A stretch of DNA of 64,000 nt from the NCBI GenBank assembly GCA_911728435.2, contig OU452215.1, forward strand, positions 186,001 through 250,000, in the 5' to 3' direction. A program made the position numbers and the translations under genes. The notes below the pieces were generated by a model, which was not told the origin of the DNA, made no database searches, and saw nothing but the letters and a program-made list of their open reading frames with translations. The stretch is from Apoderus coryli (taxonomy: Eukaryota > Arthropoda > Insecta > Coleoptera > Attelabidae). This document shows, one piece after another, positions 20,035-32,034 of the stretch; within the stretch, counting starts at the first letter, position 1; the number at the start of each line of letters is the position of its first letter.

Positions 20035-22620
20035 TCCCCGGACCCACGAAAAAATGGCCCCCATTTTTGCCTTTCCCGGAACGCCAATGGTTAAAGTTTA
20101 AAAAAAAAAAAAAAAATGTATTCGTAAATATCAACTGTGCCGCATACAATAGTATATCTTATATATATATATATAAATAAAAATATTATTCAAAAGTGTA
20201 TAAAGTTGTAAAAAGTTGTAAAAATAAAAAAATTATATTAGTTAAAAGAAATTATTACTGTTTTTTGCATGTCTTTACAAAAATCGTAAAATAATATAAA
20301 ATACAATGTTTGCCCTGGAGTTGGTTGTCCTTGAACCATCTTATGCTTTTTGTTCGTTGTAGCTAGAAATTCTGCCATCATATCACTGGTACTTGCGGGG
20401 AGGGAGTTTGCCATCCTTTGGTTGGAAGTTGCTGACATCTCCAATTGTTGTTGTAAGGCGCCAAATTGGATGGTTCTGCTTACTTGTTTTGCTTGACCAT
20501 AGGCGTCCTCTTTATTGCATCACATAGGTTGATAAATTTGTATCGAATCGTTTAGATGTGTAGTGTGTACACCTAACCGTTCGTTTTTCACTTGCATCTA
20601 TTCAGGTCGACTGAAGAAGGAACATCATTATACGAGATTTTCGTTCCTCGTGGTTGTTGTCTGGTTGCAATTTGAGTGTTCTGGAGATATGGAATTGTCT
20701 CATCGTTGCTTGAGCAAACTTTTTCGCATCAATCGTCATGACTTTTGTTCTCATTTCGTAACTCCCGTCTCCGCTTTCCTCAGTGATTTAGTGATGGTTG
20801 CTGGTTTGCTTACGGCTCGTGTCGTAATGGGCGTTTGATACAGTAGATCATGCAAAAAAGAAATAGAAAAGTATCAATATATGCTCTTATTTAAATATCT
20901 GATTAAAAATAAAAAAAAAAAACAAATTAAAAACTGTTAAAATTAAATGATTTTCATTTTCATATTAAATTAATTATTTGTAGAACTCCCGCGTGCCCAT
21001 TTTTGGCACGTATATGTACTAGTATGTTATGAGTATAACAATGTAAAGAAAAATAAGACTTAATTCTTATCTTAATGGTATTAAGTATTAAATTTCGCTT
21101 TAGCGTTTGGCCAGTTCCCACGTTTCTTATTATACTTTTTGCTACAATTTTCTTTGGAAAATTATCGGGATTCCTCAGCATTCTTAGTTTGTCTTCTAGA
21201 ATTAACGATTTTTCTTGTTTTGTTGCATTTGCAGTTTTATGAATTTAACGGTTTTTGGAACTAAAACCTCAGTTTTTGTCGGTCTGTCGGATAATGAATA
21301 TCTTAAGGAATAAGACGTTAGTTTCAATTGACATTTTGAATCTTGGATTTAACTTTGGTCCTGATAATTCGGTATTCCCTCTCAACATTATGTTGACGAG
21401 GGTTTTGTGAAAAATAAAAGTTATTAGTTGTTTAAAAAAAATGGTGTGGAATTATTAAGTCTTGAAGTTGTAGTTTAGCGTGGAAATTGTGAAGTGTGAA
21501 AGCCATTTTAGGATATAGCTGAGATCAGGATTCCCTTTTTTAAAGATAAGTTTTGAAATATTATATTTTTTAGATTGTTTTGGAAATGCTGTCCGAAAAG
21601 TCGTTGTCTTGGTCGACAGCATATTTTTTGAACTTCATATTCTTGCATATATTATCAATGGTAGTATATTACTCAACTCCAGAGTTGTAAAATTAAAGTT
21701 TGTCAAATTAAAATTTGTTTTAAGTTAAAAGTAAGTAAATAAATATATATTATATTATGTTTCATTATAATATATTATTCTGGAACTGAGCAACTCTTTT
21801 ATTGATAATACATTTTGTTTTTTAAAATTATATTTTCTCATAATTCCTAGTAAAAAGAAAAAAATATTAATAACGTTGTACTCTGCTCTGAAATTATCAA
21901 AGTAATTTTTCTGATATTCATCTGTTTTTTGTTTGAATAGCTTAATATCTAACTGTCCCTCGTATTCAAATTATTTTTATAAAAATGTCTTAAATATTAA
22001 TCTTAATTCGTACTGTACACCTAAAATTAATTCCCGATTTAACTATTATATTATAATCTACCATTTTACATTAAAAATTAACAATCTAAGCTTTTTGAAT
22101 ATTGTTTCCACACATATTTCTTATTATCAGTGTTATTATTCCTAAATTATTATGCGTTCACATCTGTAAGTGAATAGTGCACGCGTCTTCGGTCTTGAAG
22201 GTTAATAATGTCTTCTTCGCTATCTATTACTAGAACATATCCTCTAAATATTCTGTGTTGAGTAAATAAATTTTATAATTTTAATTCATCTAAGCCTAGA
22301 TTCCAAATATATCAAAAGAGAAAAAAAAACAAAAATAAAACTTTTAGCAAAAATAGTACTATTGATATCACTGTCTTCCAAATGATTAATATCGAGTCGC
22401 TGTGGAAGCCATAGGCGTCCCCATAACTTGCAAACGGCGGGATATTATCAACTGCCTTTAAAATTTCCTCAATGGTATCCTGTTAATTAAGGGGTTGTGT
22501 ATGTGTGACGTGCTTTGTTCTAAAAGTTCGAAAATTATGTATCGGAATAATAGTATTTTTCTATACTAACTTATCTTAGCTACTAAGTATCACTATATAA
22601 ATACGCTATATTCGACTCTA
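20035..22620. other. Interior of the LARD-like element, left part
   Basis: Non-coding by inspection. Only short ORFs occur (for example 68 codons at 20238-20444, minus), without a recognisable domain. A GC-richer patch at 20550-20840 could be a decayed gag remnant, but I could not identify it. Confidence 0.5.
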
Positions 22621-22622
22621 TA

Positions 22623-22966
22623 CAGGGTGGTCCAACGAAAAGTTTGCACCTAGCTTTTCTCTTTTTTTTGTAGTCGAATGCGAAAATGCTCGGACACGTC
22701 GATTTTGCTTTTGAGGGGGACACATTTTAAACATATTTTTCGATCTGCGCCTTTAACCCCCTAGCGGGGGTGAGTAACAACCCTAAAATTTTAAATGGAA
22801 AGAGGGGTCTAATGACATATCATTTGAAAGGACACAAAATTGTCTTTCTAATGATACCCTATTTGTCGAATTTTACTAAAACAGTTAATACGAAAACGAC
22901 TTTAAAGACATTAAGCCGATAATTTTGGTATTAATGAGAAATACAAATAAGTTTTAATTATTGCGA
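22623..22966 (+). repeat. Mariner left inverted repeat (344 bp)
   Basis: Reverse complement of 24366-24709. By eye the only outer mismatch is CCAACG against CCACCG near the tip. Confidence 0.93.
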
Positions 22967-23066
22967 GTGAAAACACCTGCAATCGTTAGTACATTCCAAT
23001 GTTTGTTAGTTTTAACATTGCTTTGTAAAAAAAGTAAACAAGCTGTTAAATTGATTTATTAAAACG

Positions 23067-24140
23067 TTACATTAACAAATGTTGAAAATGTGACCCATTT
23101 GATTCCATACAATAATACAGATTTTGTTCAAATCTATTTCTAACATTTTGTAGCATATCAGGTGTTATGTTTCTGCACTCTTCTGTAATGCGTTGGCGAA
23201 GATCTTCTATGGACTCGGGCTTCGTGGCAAAACATTTATTTTTTAAGTGCCCCCAAAGAAAAAAGTCTAAAGGCGATAAATCCGGTGACCTGGCAGGCCA
23301 TTCAATTGGGCCCCTCCTTCCAATCCACCGTCCAGGGAACCGGTCATCTAAGAACTGTCTTACAGGAGCCACATAGTGCGGAGGTGCTCCATCTTGCTGG
23401 AAATAAAGCCGATCAGCAGTATGATTTTGGTCATCTTCTATTATTTGTGTTATTAAAGGATCAATTGTGTCTTCAAGCATGTTTAGGTACACTTCACCAG
23501 TTAAATTTCCAGGAATAAAAAGTGGTCCTATAATATGATTTCCTAATATGCCACACCAGACGTTTATTTTTTGAGGATACTGGGTATGAACCTCACGGAA
23601 TAAATGTGGGTTACTGTCATCCCAGTAACGGCAATTGTGCCTATTTACAGCTCCATTCAAATAAAATGTGCATTCGTCGGAAAAACAAATGTTAAATAAT
23701 AATTGCGGATCTTCAATTAAACGCTGGCTCATTGCTTCACAAAATTGCAGCCTTCTATCAGGATCATCCTCATTTAGTTCCTGTACTAATTTGATTTTGT
23801 ACGGATGAAATTTGTACGCTTTTAAAATTCGTATTATGGACGAACGGGAGACACCTGAGGCTTCAGCTAGTTGACGGGTACTTTGACTATGATCCATTTC
23901 AACATGCCCTAAAACAGCGACTTCCACAGCTTCATTTCTGATCGGTTTCTGCGGCTGGTGTTTTACATTACAGACAGATCCGGTATCTACAAACTTTTTA
24001 ACTAACTTGCCAACGTACACATCATTCACATTTTTATCGGGATGTCTCTCATTAAATAAGCGAGCCGTAAGTCTAGCACTACTATTATTTTGAAAATAAA
24101 GTTTAACAATTTCAACTCGTTCTAGAATGGAATAAATCAT
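23067..24140 (-). CDS. Mariner transposase, DD41D
   Basis: From the ATG at 24140 the protein is 357 residues; in-frame sequence upstream to 24179 has only TTG. Two N-terminal helix-turn-helix units are visible (ERVEIVKLYFQNNSSARL and STRQLAEASGVSRSSII), which bind the inverted repeats. The RNase H-fold catalytic aspartates are in CFSDECTFYL, QQDGAPPHY and SPDLSPLDFF. I count 41 residues between the second and third, the spacing of the rosa/VISITOR group. Length fits the superfamily (about 340-360). No stop or frameshift was found, so the protein could be active. The enzyme cuts and pastes DNA at TA sites. Confidence 0.94.
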   Translation of the reverse strand: MIYSILERVEIVKLYFQNNSSARLTARLFNERHPDKNVNDVYVGKLVKKFVDTGSVCNVKHQPQKPIRNEAVEVAVLGHVEMDHSQSTRQLAEASGVSRSSIIRILKAYKFHPYKIKLVQELNEDDPDRRLQFCEAMSQRLIEDPQLLFNICFSDECTFYLNGAVNRHNCRYWDDSNPHLFREVHTQYPQKINVWCGILGNHIIGPLFIPGNLTGEVYLNMLEDTIDPLITQIIEDDQNHTADRLYFQQDGAPPHYVAPVRQFLDDRFPGRWIGRRGPIEWPARSPDLSPLDFFLWGHLKNKCFATKPESIEDLRQRITEECRNITPDMLQNVRNRFEQNLYYCMESNGSHFQHLLM

Positions 24141-24365
24141 TTTGTACGGTAAAAGTAAAATAACTTGAGAAGCAACCAAACTGAATCAATGAAAAGACTA
24201 AAATAAACGGTGTAAATTCTTTTCCTACACGTATCTGCAGTTTTTATTTCAACAAAAAACGCAAACGATTAGTGAGGAATTTAGTTCTGATAAATAAGAT
24301 AGTGTTTTTGAAATCCCGTTTTTCTTCAAAGTAAATAATTTAGAAATGATTGTAGTTGTTTTCAG

Positions 24366-24709
24366 TCGTAATAATTAAAACTTATTTGTATTTCTCATTA
24401 ATACCAAAATTATCGGCTTAATGTCTTTAAAGTCGTTTTCGTATTAACTGTTTTAGTAAAATTCGACAAATAGGGTATCATTAGAAAGACAATTTTGTGT
24501 CCTTTCAAATGATATGTCATTAGACCCCTCTTTCCATTTAAAATTTTAGGGTTGTTACTCACCCCCGCTAGGGGGTTAAAGGCGCAGATCGAAAAATATG
24601 TTTAAAATGTGTCCCCCTCAAAAGCAAAATCGACGTGTCCGAGCATTTTCGCATTCGACTACAAAAAAAAGAGAAAAGCTAGGTGCAAACTTTTCGGTGG
24701 ACCACCCTG
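24366..24709 (-). repeat. Mariner right inverted repeat (344 bp)
   Basis: Reverse complement of 22623-22966, ending ...GGACCACCCTG before TA. Confidence 0.93.
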
Positions 24710-24711
24710 TA

Positions 24712-25780
24712 TATCTCTCTATACAAGGTAATTCAATATTAATTTTACATAAATTTTTAAAAATCATTAAAAAGTAACTTTTTGTAGCTCACGATCAGAT
24801 TAATAGACGTAATTTAAATGTATTTTTCTAGTTCCTTATTTATAGACAATTATTCACTATTGCCACATTCTATGCCCGACCAACGTGTCGTCATATTGGT
24901 ATTCCTCATGAAAATCTCACTTTTATTTTCATTTTAAACCTACACATTCACTGCCTTTTTATATTTTCGTACTACCTACGTACGTATTCTATCAGGGAAC
25001 TATCCGTCCCATCCTTCTAATATTTTTAACCTACATAATCACTGCCTTTTTATACTTTCGTACTACCTATGTACGTATTCTATCAGGGAAACTATCCGTC
25101 CCATCCTTCTAAATAACATAAAAAAAAATCTATACCATATTTAACGGTCATTAGCTGCATTAAAACGTCTACAATTATTGTCCTTGACCTTATAGTTACT
25201 TGACTTATAGATCCTGACCTACATTTTGTAAACAATTTTACAGCTAACTAAGCTTATTTCTCGCGACATCACGCGCTTTTACAATTGCACTGTCTATATT
25301 TTTAAATATTTTAATCTGCCTCTCATCGCAATTCCTAAATACCTATAGTCCTTAATTTCTCAAGTCATAATAATTAAATATTTTATTGTCGTTTATTGGT
25401 TAATTTGATCCTGTGCTCTGGTCGTCAACTTCACTAAATATCGCAATGTAAAAAAAATATATATATTTTCTTTTAAAATATCAAAATATTAAATTACCTC
25501 GTATGAAAGAAAAAAAATCAATACTAGCAAAATAAAAAAAAAATAATAATAATAATACCTTAGTACAAATTAAATTTTTAATCCGCACAGGTAAATATCA
25601 GAAAACACTTACTGTAAATTAAACACTCAATAACTAATAAAAAAAATGTAAAACAAATCTTATTATTATTATTACACAACATGTCCTTTTTCCAAAAATT
25701 GAATAAATAATAACTACCAAACTGAGAAACGTAACGTTCCACAAGCCATCATAAAATGTAGTGTTTTAGCGCCTCCACCA
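24712..25780. other. Interior of the LARD-like element, right part
   Basis: Non-coding. It contains a 91-bp tandem duplication at about 24931-25113 (unit with ACTGCCTTTTTATA, TCTATCAGGGAA and CCATCCTTCTAA). The last bases TAGCGCCTCCACCA (25767-25780) abut the LTR and may be the primer-binding site read on the minus strand. Confidence 0.6.
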
Positions 25781-26741
25781 TGTCACAAATAAAAAAGAGA
25801 GATTAGTATAGAGTATGGATTTTATATGGGACGGTGCCTTCACCTAGTCCCAATTTGAGAGTTAGAAATTAAGGGTAGAGCCTCCCTTACGTCTTTTCGT
25901 ATTTGAAGACTCAGGTAAGCACTCTCTACTGAGTTAAATCTTTATAAAAGAGTTTATAGAAGGTTTTGAGTTTTATAATTGATGTTTATTAATTTAGTTA
26001 CTCGCTTGGCATGTTTAGCTACTCGAAAATCGCCCACTTACATCACGCTCACGAAAGAAGATCTTATTGATTCTCCCTCGTAAACGAGTGACGGTCTGTA
26101 TTTGAGCGGCGTCTCTCACTTAATAGTTATTTGATTAAATTGAAAGAAACTATATTAAAAATGAAAGGAAAGTCATATGAATATTACTAACTATTATTTA
26201 TTTAATTATTTAGAAAATGTACAAGAAATCAATTTAATAAAAAATGGACAAGTTTAAAAATCAACAATTATAATAATTAAAAATTCGTACTTACATTACA
26301 ATCATTCTGGCGACACAGCTGATACTTCGATCGCGTTAATAGAATTGTTAAAGTTTATAAATATTTAATAATAGTTACTGTTAAAATTAATTCGCGTTAA
26401 AATAAACTATAAATCTTAAGTCGCTATACCCAACGGGGGGAATTAGCGCTTCTAGGACCCGAAGTTTACTTCGCCGAAGTTTGGAGAGAAGACCCCGTTT
26501 TTCCTGTTGCGTTAAAATTTATAACCTTTGATTATCTCCACTCTTTCGAATATCTACCAATGCAATTTTCTATTCTTAGCCTCGATCGTACCGTTTTTTG
26601 TTGACTTTGCAATTTGTCTATTAGGTACAATACCGATGCTAAAGTCATGACTTGTATAGACTTTTATAAATTATTAAATCAGCGTAAAATAGCTAGTTTG
26701 ACCGGATGCAATATTCTTATTACAATATACCGGGTGTGACA
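25781..26741 (-). repeat. LTR, right copy (961 bp)
   Basis: Matches 19074-20034. Differences noticed include GGG/GAG near the left end and ACAGTATAC/ACAATATAC near the right end. Confidence 0.93.
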
Positions 26742-27130
26742 TTATTATTGAAATTGTAACCTTTCTGGTGGGAATAAATTTTCTAATGTCAACAAATATG
26801 TCAACTTGTGCACACAACTGCCAGATTTAGTTCATGTTAATAGCAGTAAAATAAAAATAAGTATAAATTAGTAGTTTTTTTACATAAAATAATGTTTTAA
26901 TATTTGTTATATTATTGTGGGAGTTGCGTAAATTAAATTTGTTGGAAAATTAAGTATCTAATCATATTCCATGTGTAAATAATGTGTGGATTTGTTGACG
27001 AAACTATGAGGAATATGTTTATGATGAAAGTGTTCAAATAAAGTGTGGCAACCGCGATTTTCGCAATTTTTCTAGTTTGTTGATGTACGAAGTGTCGAAG
27101 ATTTTCCAACATTTTTAGTTTACAATTAAA
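26742..27130. other. Non-coding spacer
   Basis: Begins with the TTAT target copy. No gene or family recognised. Confidence 0.5.
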
Positions 27131-30100
27131 AATGTAATAAAGGGCCGTACCATACCGTAAAAGTGCACTCCCGTGTTTAGAACAGTGCCTAGTATAAATC
27201 AAAATGCTTTTATTGTATGTGTGGATGTTGCAAAAAGGTAAAGTTATTGATTTAGTAGTAGCATTTTTTGCAGTTTTGTACTGTTGTTTTGTTGAATTTC
27301 CTCGTAGAAAATCGTATTCACCTCCTTCTCACACTTTAATTTCGTTTCTGCAGAGGTAAATAAATGATTAAAATACATAATTTTAATGCATTCAATCAGC
27401 TTTGATAAGTAGCCTATCGGGTGATGCAAAAAATAAAGTTGCCATATAGGAAACACTCTTGGAACGCCTCCGGCGTTCCTTTGCGTTTATTCGCACACAC
27501 TTTTGGTCTTTTTTTCCCCATTTTCGACAAAGACGCGAAGAGCACTCGTTATTATATATTAACAAGAAATCTCTGCGGGATTTCCCAGTCGTTGTGTGGT
27601 AGTTTTATCTAAGAAAAAAGTCATCGAGGGTTATAAAAAAAAATTGTGATTTTTTTTGATTAGTTTTTTTTTAATTTAATTTTTTGAATTTTTTTTAAAT
27701 TTTTAAAAACATTTTTATTTGAATTTTATTTTTTTCAAATTTTATTTGTTTAATTTTTTTTTTGATTTTTTTAGTCATTTTATTTTTATTTTTAATTTTT
27801 TTTTATTTTATTTAATTGTTTTCTATAATTTTTTTTTTAATTTTTTTCTTTGCTTTTTTTTTAATTTTATTTTTAATTAATTTTTTTGTTTTGTTTTTTT
27901 TTGTCATTTTTTTTTATTTTATTTAATTTTTTTCTATAATTTTTTTTTTAATTTTTTTCTTTGGTTTTTTTTTTAATTTTATTTTTAATTAATTTTTTTG
28001 TTTTGTTTTTTTTTTGTCATTTTTTTTAATTTTTTAAAATTTTTTGAATTTTATTTAAAAAAATTTTTTTAATTTTTTTTTACTAGGTTTTTTTTTATTT
28101 TTTTTCTATTTTATTTATACATACATCTTGTATAAAAATAAATTCAAAATTTTATGAGCTCATTCTAAAAATACTGTGAAATTTAAAAAATATACAAAAC
28201 ACCTCAAATTAAAATTGAAAGTTTGATTTGTTTTAAATATATATTGGCTAAAATATGGTATATGAATTTTAGTTATTCTAAAAATATATAAAAATTCTAA
28301 TGTTTTAAAAGAGAAATTTAAGTTGCGTTTTGGAAAAAATATTTAAAATTCTTAGCTAATAAATAGAAACGTTTGAAATAGAAATTCTTTATAATTTGAG
28401 TGATGTATTTTATTTAAATTATTTCAATTTTTAAGTGTATGTAGGTGGGAATAAATCAAATATAGATTTTTTTAAAAATTTTAATTATAAAATATATACA
28501 TTATTGAAATGAATTTTTACGAAACAATAATAAATGAATATGAAATGAAATATATATATTATATGAGTTGATTAATGCAAAAAAGTGTTGAGATATACAT
28601 ATTTAAAAAAAAATCATTTGCTTTCTGAAATAATTAATACATTAAAATAATTTATATTGTACATTTTAAAACTAATATCGTAATTAAGAAAAAAGTTGGA
28701 ACTTAGAATATACTAAACTGAAATGGTTGTTATTAATTAAAATATAATATTTAATACAAACAAAACGAAATAATAATAATAGTGTATATAATTAAAACAA
28801 AATATTTCACTCAACGAATCACTGGAGAGTAGTAATTTCAGGAAAAATTGTTGATCCATACATTTCTGAAAGAATTTATTAAACATTTACAGTGTGTTCC
28901 AGATAAATTATTATATTATAGTATTGGAGTCTTGAAAACGGTAGGAATTAAATATCGAATAAATTAAAGAAAAGTTGTAGAATTGAAACATCTATTAAAT
29001 GATGATTTCAAAAGTAAACTAATTTTAGCCGTTTTTGATAAATTTTGGAAAAACGATTTTTTTGACATTATAACTTTCATTTATTTGTGACATTACAGAT
29101 ACAAAAATTGAGAAGCAACTTCCCATTTTTATTTTTAGACAAAATAAGTGCCGAACTATGGCGATTTTTCTTGAATAATTTAAAATAACAGCTAAAAATA
29201 CTGAAAACTTGTTTAAACGATTACATGTGATATACAACCTATTTTCGAAATGAAAATAACTTTAAATTTTAGAATAAAAAATTCATGGCCGTATTTGAAA
29301 AAAGAAACCTGATGATTGTTTTTCAACGAAAACGTCATAGTAAAATTTTGTAAATACTATATTATTCTCTCTCTAGTTTGTAACTCCTACAGTTTCCAAT
29401 ATTTCAATGTTATGTTTATTTTGGACACAGTGTATATGTAAATATAAAATTAGTGAAAATCAATGCAAACAATTTTTAAAATAATAATGAGATCATTGAA
29501 GTTATGTTTTTTTTTTGTAATTATATTAAATTTTGAAGGTTTGCAGTATATGTAAAGCAATGAAAAAAATTAATGGTATACCTTATAATTTGTTGTTGGA
29601 ATTAAGTTCAATTTGTTTGTTATTTAAATGCAAAATATATAAATAATAGAATAATCATAGAATTGTTGTGCTATTATTGTCATAGTCATTCAATGTTTGG
29701 CATCCTAAAATTAAGAAGTATGTCAATTGGTAAAATTTAATATCGTACAGAACGTAGTGATTGTTTTGAAAATTTAAATGATTACTACTACTACTAAAAA
29801 TAGGCATAAGGCAAATTCTTAAATAATAGCAAGTGTTTAGAAAAATTGGTTTATATCTGTATATTTATTTGTGATTTTTTAATGATAGAATATAATTTTA
29901 TGTAACGTGGTATAATTGAAATGAGAAAGTAGGTATTAATTTCCGGTATAAATGGAGGTGGCTGAAGTATCATAATATCATACAATGATAAAAATTGGAT
30001 TGCTTTGAGTAAGTATTTAAATTTTCAAAACAATTGTATGTTTAGTGTTGCCAAAAATTTCATATGTAGCATTGATCAACATGTATAATGTGTTGTACCT

Positions 30101-30840
30101 TATTAAATGTTTCATTAATGTTTGTTTGGTAGCTGAAAATATATAAATGAATTAATTTTAAGTTATGCAGAATTGTTCGAGGAACTCTGGAATTTTAACT
30201 GTACATACATTTTTGAATTGTGTAGCATGCACAGAGAAGAATTTTTGTATTATGTCTGTGATGATATATTGTGTTTTGTTGTGGATATCTTTTTCATTGA
30301 ATATGCTTTCTGTACTACGAGTTAACTAAAAACAAATATTGTGAGTATGTTGTGAAAAATCAACAAATCTATATACCTTGGAATTTTAACTGCTGATAAA
30401 TTTTGCCATAGTATAATATTTATACAGAATAACATATTGTATTATTTCTATGACGACATGTATTTGTAGTCGATATTTTCTTCATTGAATTTGCTTTGTG
30501 TTGTATGGTTAATTTTGGGAAAAATTGTTGAATATTACTAAAAAACAATATATATTATCTATATGTTGAAAAAAAAAATAAGAAATTTATTACCTTGGAA
30601 TTTCAACTGTTCATACATTTTAGAAGGATGTATTATCTACATGGAATAACTTATTGTATTATTTCTATGATGATATATGATGTCGGGGATACCTTCTTCA
30701 TTGAATTTGCTTTGTATAGGTATTGATCAAGTTTTGGAAATATTGCCGAATACTGTTAAAAAGCTATATTATATGTATGTTGGAAAAATTGTGTATATTT
30801 AGTAAAATATTATTACCATATATTATTATGTACTATCCTT
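27131..30840. repeat. 3.7-kb non-coding repeat, copy 1
   Basis: Similarity to 48113 onward starts abruptly at ATGTAATAAAGGGCCG and runs to about 30780, with the other copy interrupted twice by gypsy elements. It includes a hairpin-family core (first stem GGAACGCC 27461-27468, loop TCC, GGCGTTCC 27472-27479; second stem 27566-27584), a T-rich tract at 27640-28110 and a MITE at 28890-29432. It lies downstream of the Helitron gene on that gene's strand, so it may be the Helitron's non-coding 3' part. This is inference. Confidence 0.8.
28890..29432. mobile_element. MITE with mariner-like ends (543 bp)
   Basis: Flanked by TA at 28888-28889 and 29433-29434. Ends are CAGTGTGTTCC and, in reverse, CACTGTGTCC. 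The interior is non-coding. Relatives are at 49545-50195 and 41012-42528, with a fragment at 33566-33775. Confidence 0.75.
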
Positions 30841-31153
30841 TGAAGTCCATTTTACAAATATGTGATTGAATAAGTTGAGTGAAATTAATGAATATATTTT
30901 GAAAGGACCATACTATATTATTCGTATGTGAATGTAAATTTCGTTTGTTGAATATAAATGTATTTAGATGGTTTTTTTACAATATAATAAAATTTAAAAC
31001 TAACTCTAATGTTATAGAATAATTTAATTAACAAATATTAAAAATTTAAGAATCATGTGAAAGTTAAAAATAGTTTTACAAAGATATAAGAATTTTTTTA
31101 TTAACTTTTTTGCAGTTCAATTAATTTATTATTGAAATAGAAGAAAAAAATAA

Positions 31154-31376
31154 AAATTATAATTCTATGGTTGGATGGCAACATTATCAATGTTGATTTT
31201 TTGGTACTTTGAAGCGCCAAAACAATTATAAAAAACAAATACAAATTTGAAATAATTATGCTTGGAACATAATATTGAAACAGAAAAATACATTTGGTTT
31301 TGTCATTTTGTAGAATTTATTTTTCAAAATAAATATTTTTAATTCGGATTGTCATTCAACCATAGAATTATAATTT
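31154..31376. mobile_element. MITE-like element with 28-bp inverted repeats
   Basis: 31154-31181 (AAATTATAATTCTATGGTTG...) and 31349-31376 are inverted copies with two mismatches, 223 bp apart end to end. No coding potential and no clear target duplication. Confidence 0.7.
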
Positions 31377-31399
31377 CGAAGTTTACAATAATAATATGA

Positions 31400-31710
31400 A
31401 ACAATTATTTGAGGAGGACACAAAAGCACAACTCAATAATGACAACATAATGTATATTAATCAATAGAGGCCCAACTTAATGCTCAACTCAATATTGATA
31501 TCAAAATGTCAAATGTCAGAAGAGGCGCTAAGTATTTTTTTCTGTTAATAAGAGACTGTAAAAAATGTCAATTATTAGCAGAAAATTATCTGAGGAGGAT
31601 TAATGTAAGAGCTCACTCAATAATGGCAACATAATGTAACTTAATCAATAGAGGCCCAACTTAATGCTCAACTCAATATTGATGTCAATATGCCAAAAGA
31701 GGTGCTTATT
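31400..31710. repeat. 184-bp tandem duplication
   Basis: Two diverged copies with period 184 share GAGGCCCAACTTAATGCTC (31467 and 31651) and CTCAATATTGAT. Non-coding, just downstream of the Helitron stop. Confidence 0.8.
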
Positions 31711-32034
31711 ATTTTTTTTTAATTAGAGATTGTAGAAAAATCTCAATTATTAGCAAGTTTAAGGTATCCTCAACTCAGATTTTATGGAAAAAGTATCCAC
31801 AACTCAAATTTTTACTGTTTCATTTATTCAAATGGTTAAGTCAGTATTGACAACCAAATGTAAACATATCAATAGACGTGCAAACATATTAATGTTGCCA
31901 ATAAGAGACTAAAAAATCTCAATTATTAGCTAAATTTATGTAATTCTCAAGCTGAAATAATGATACAAAGAGTATTTCTAAATATCAACAGCGAGATTGC
32001 ATGTTATTAATGTGATATGACTGGAAATATATAC

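Larger units (their letters stand above)
22623..24709 (-). mobile_element. DD41D mariner-superfamily transposon (rosa/VISITOR-type), apparently intact
   Basis: A 2087-bp element bounded by TA at 22621-22622 and 24710-24711. Inverted repeats of 344 bp begin CAGGGTGGTCC at both ends. It carries one uninterrupted transposase ORF on the minus strand and lies in the interior of the LARD-like LTR element, so it inserted after or along with that element. Near-identical ends and an open transposase suggest recent insertion. Confidence 0.95.
19074..26741 (-). mobile_element. LTR retrotransposon with long LTRs and no gag/pol (LARD-like)
   Basis: Two direct repeats of 961 bp, 19074-20034 and 25781-26741, each begin TGTCACA and end TGTGACA. 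TTAT flanks both outer ends (19070-19073, 26742-26745). By eye the LTRs differ at about five positions. The 5.7-kb interior has no recognisable gag, protease, RT or integrase, and about 2.1 kb of it is a nested mariner. The minus strand is favoured because TGGTGGAGGCGCT, read on that strand next to the right LTR, starts with TGG like a primer-binding site; the matching tRNA was not identified. This is probably a non-autonomous element moved by enzymes of a relative. Confidence 0.88.

Noticed and set aside
20238..20444. 68-codon minus-strand ORF in the LARD-like element
   Set aside because: No recognisable gag or protease motif; length is within chance expectation.
19074..26741. Segmental duplication instead of LTRs
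   Set aside because: The 961-bp repeats have TG...CA ends, short terminal inversions and a shared TTAT flank, as expected of LTRs.
26933..27202. 89-codon minus-strand ORF
   Set aside because: It spans the abrupt left edge of the 3.7-kb repeat (27131) and is not conserved in the copy at 48113.
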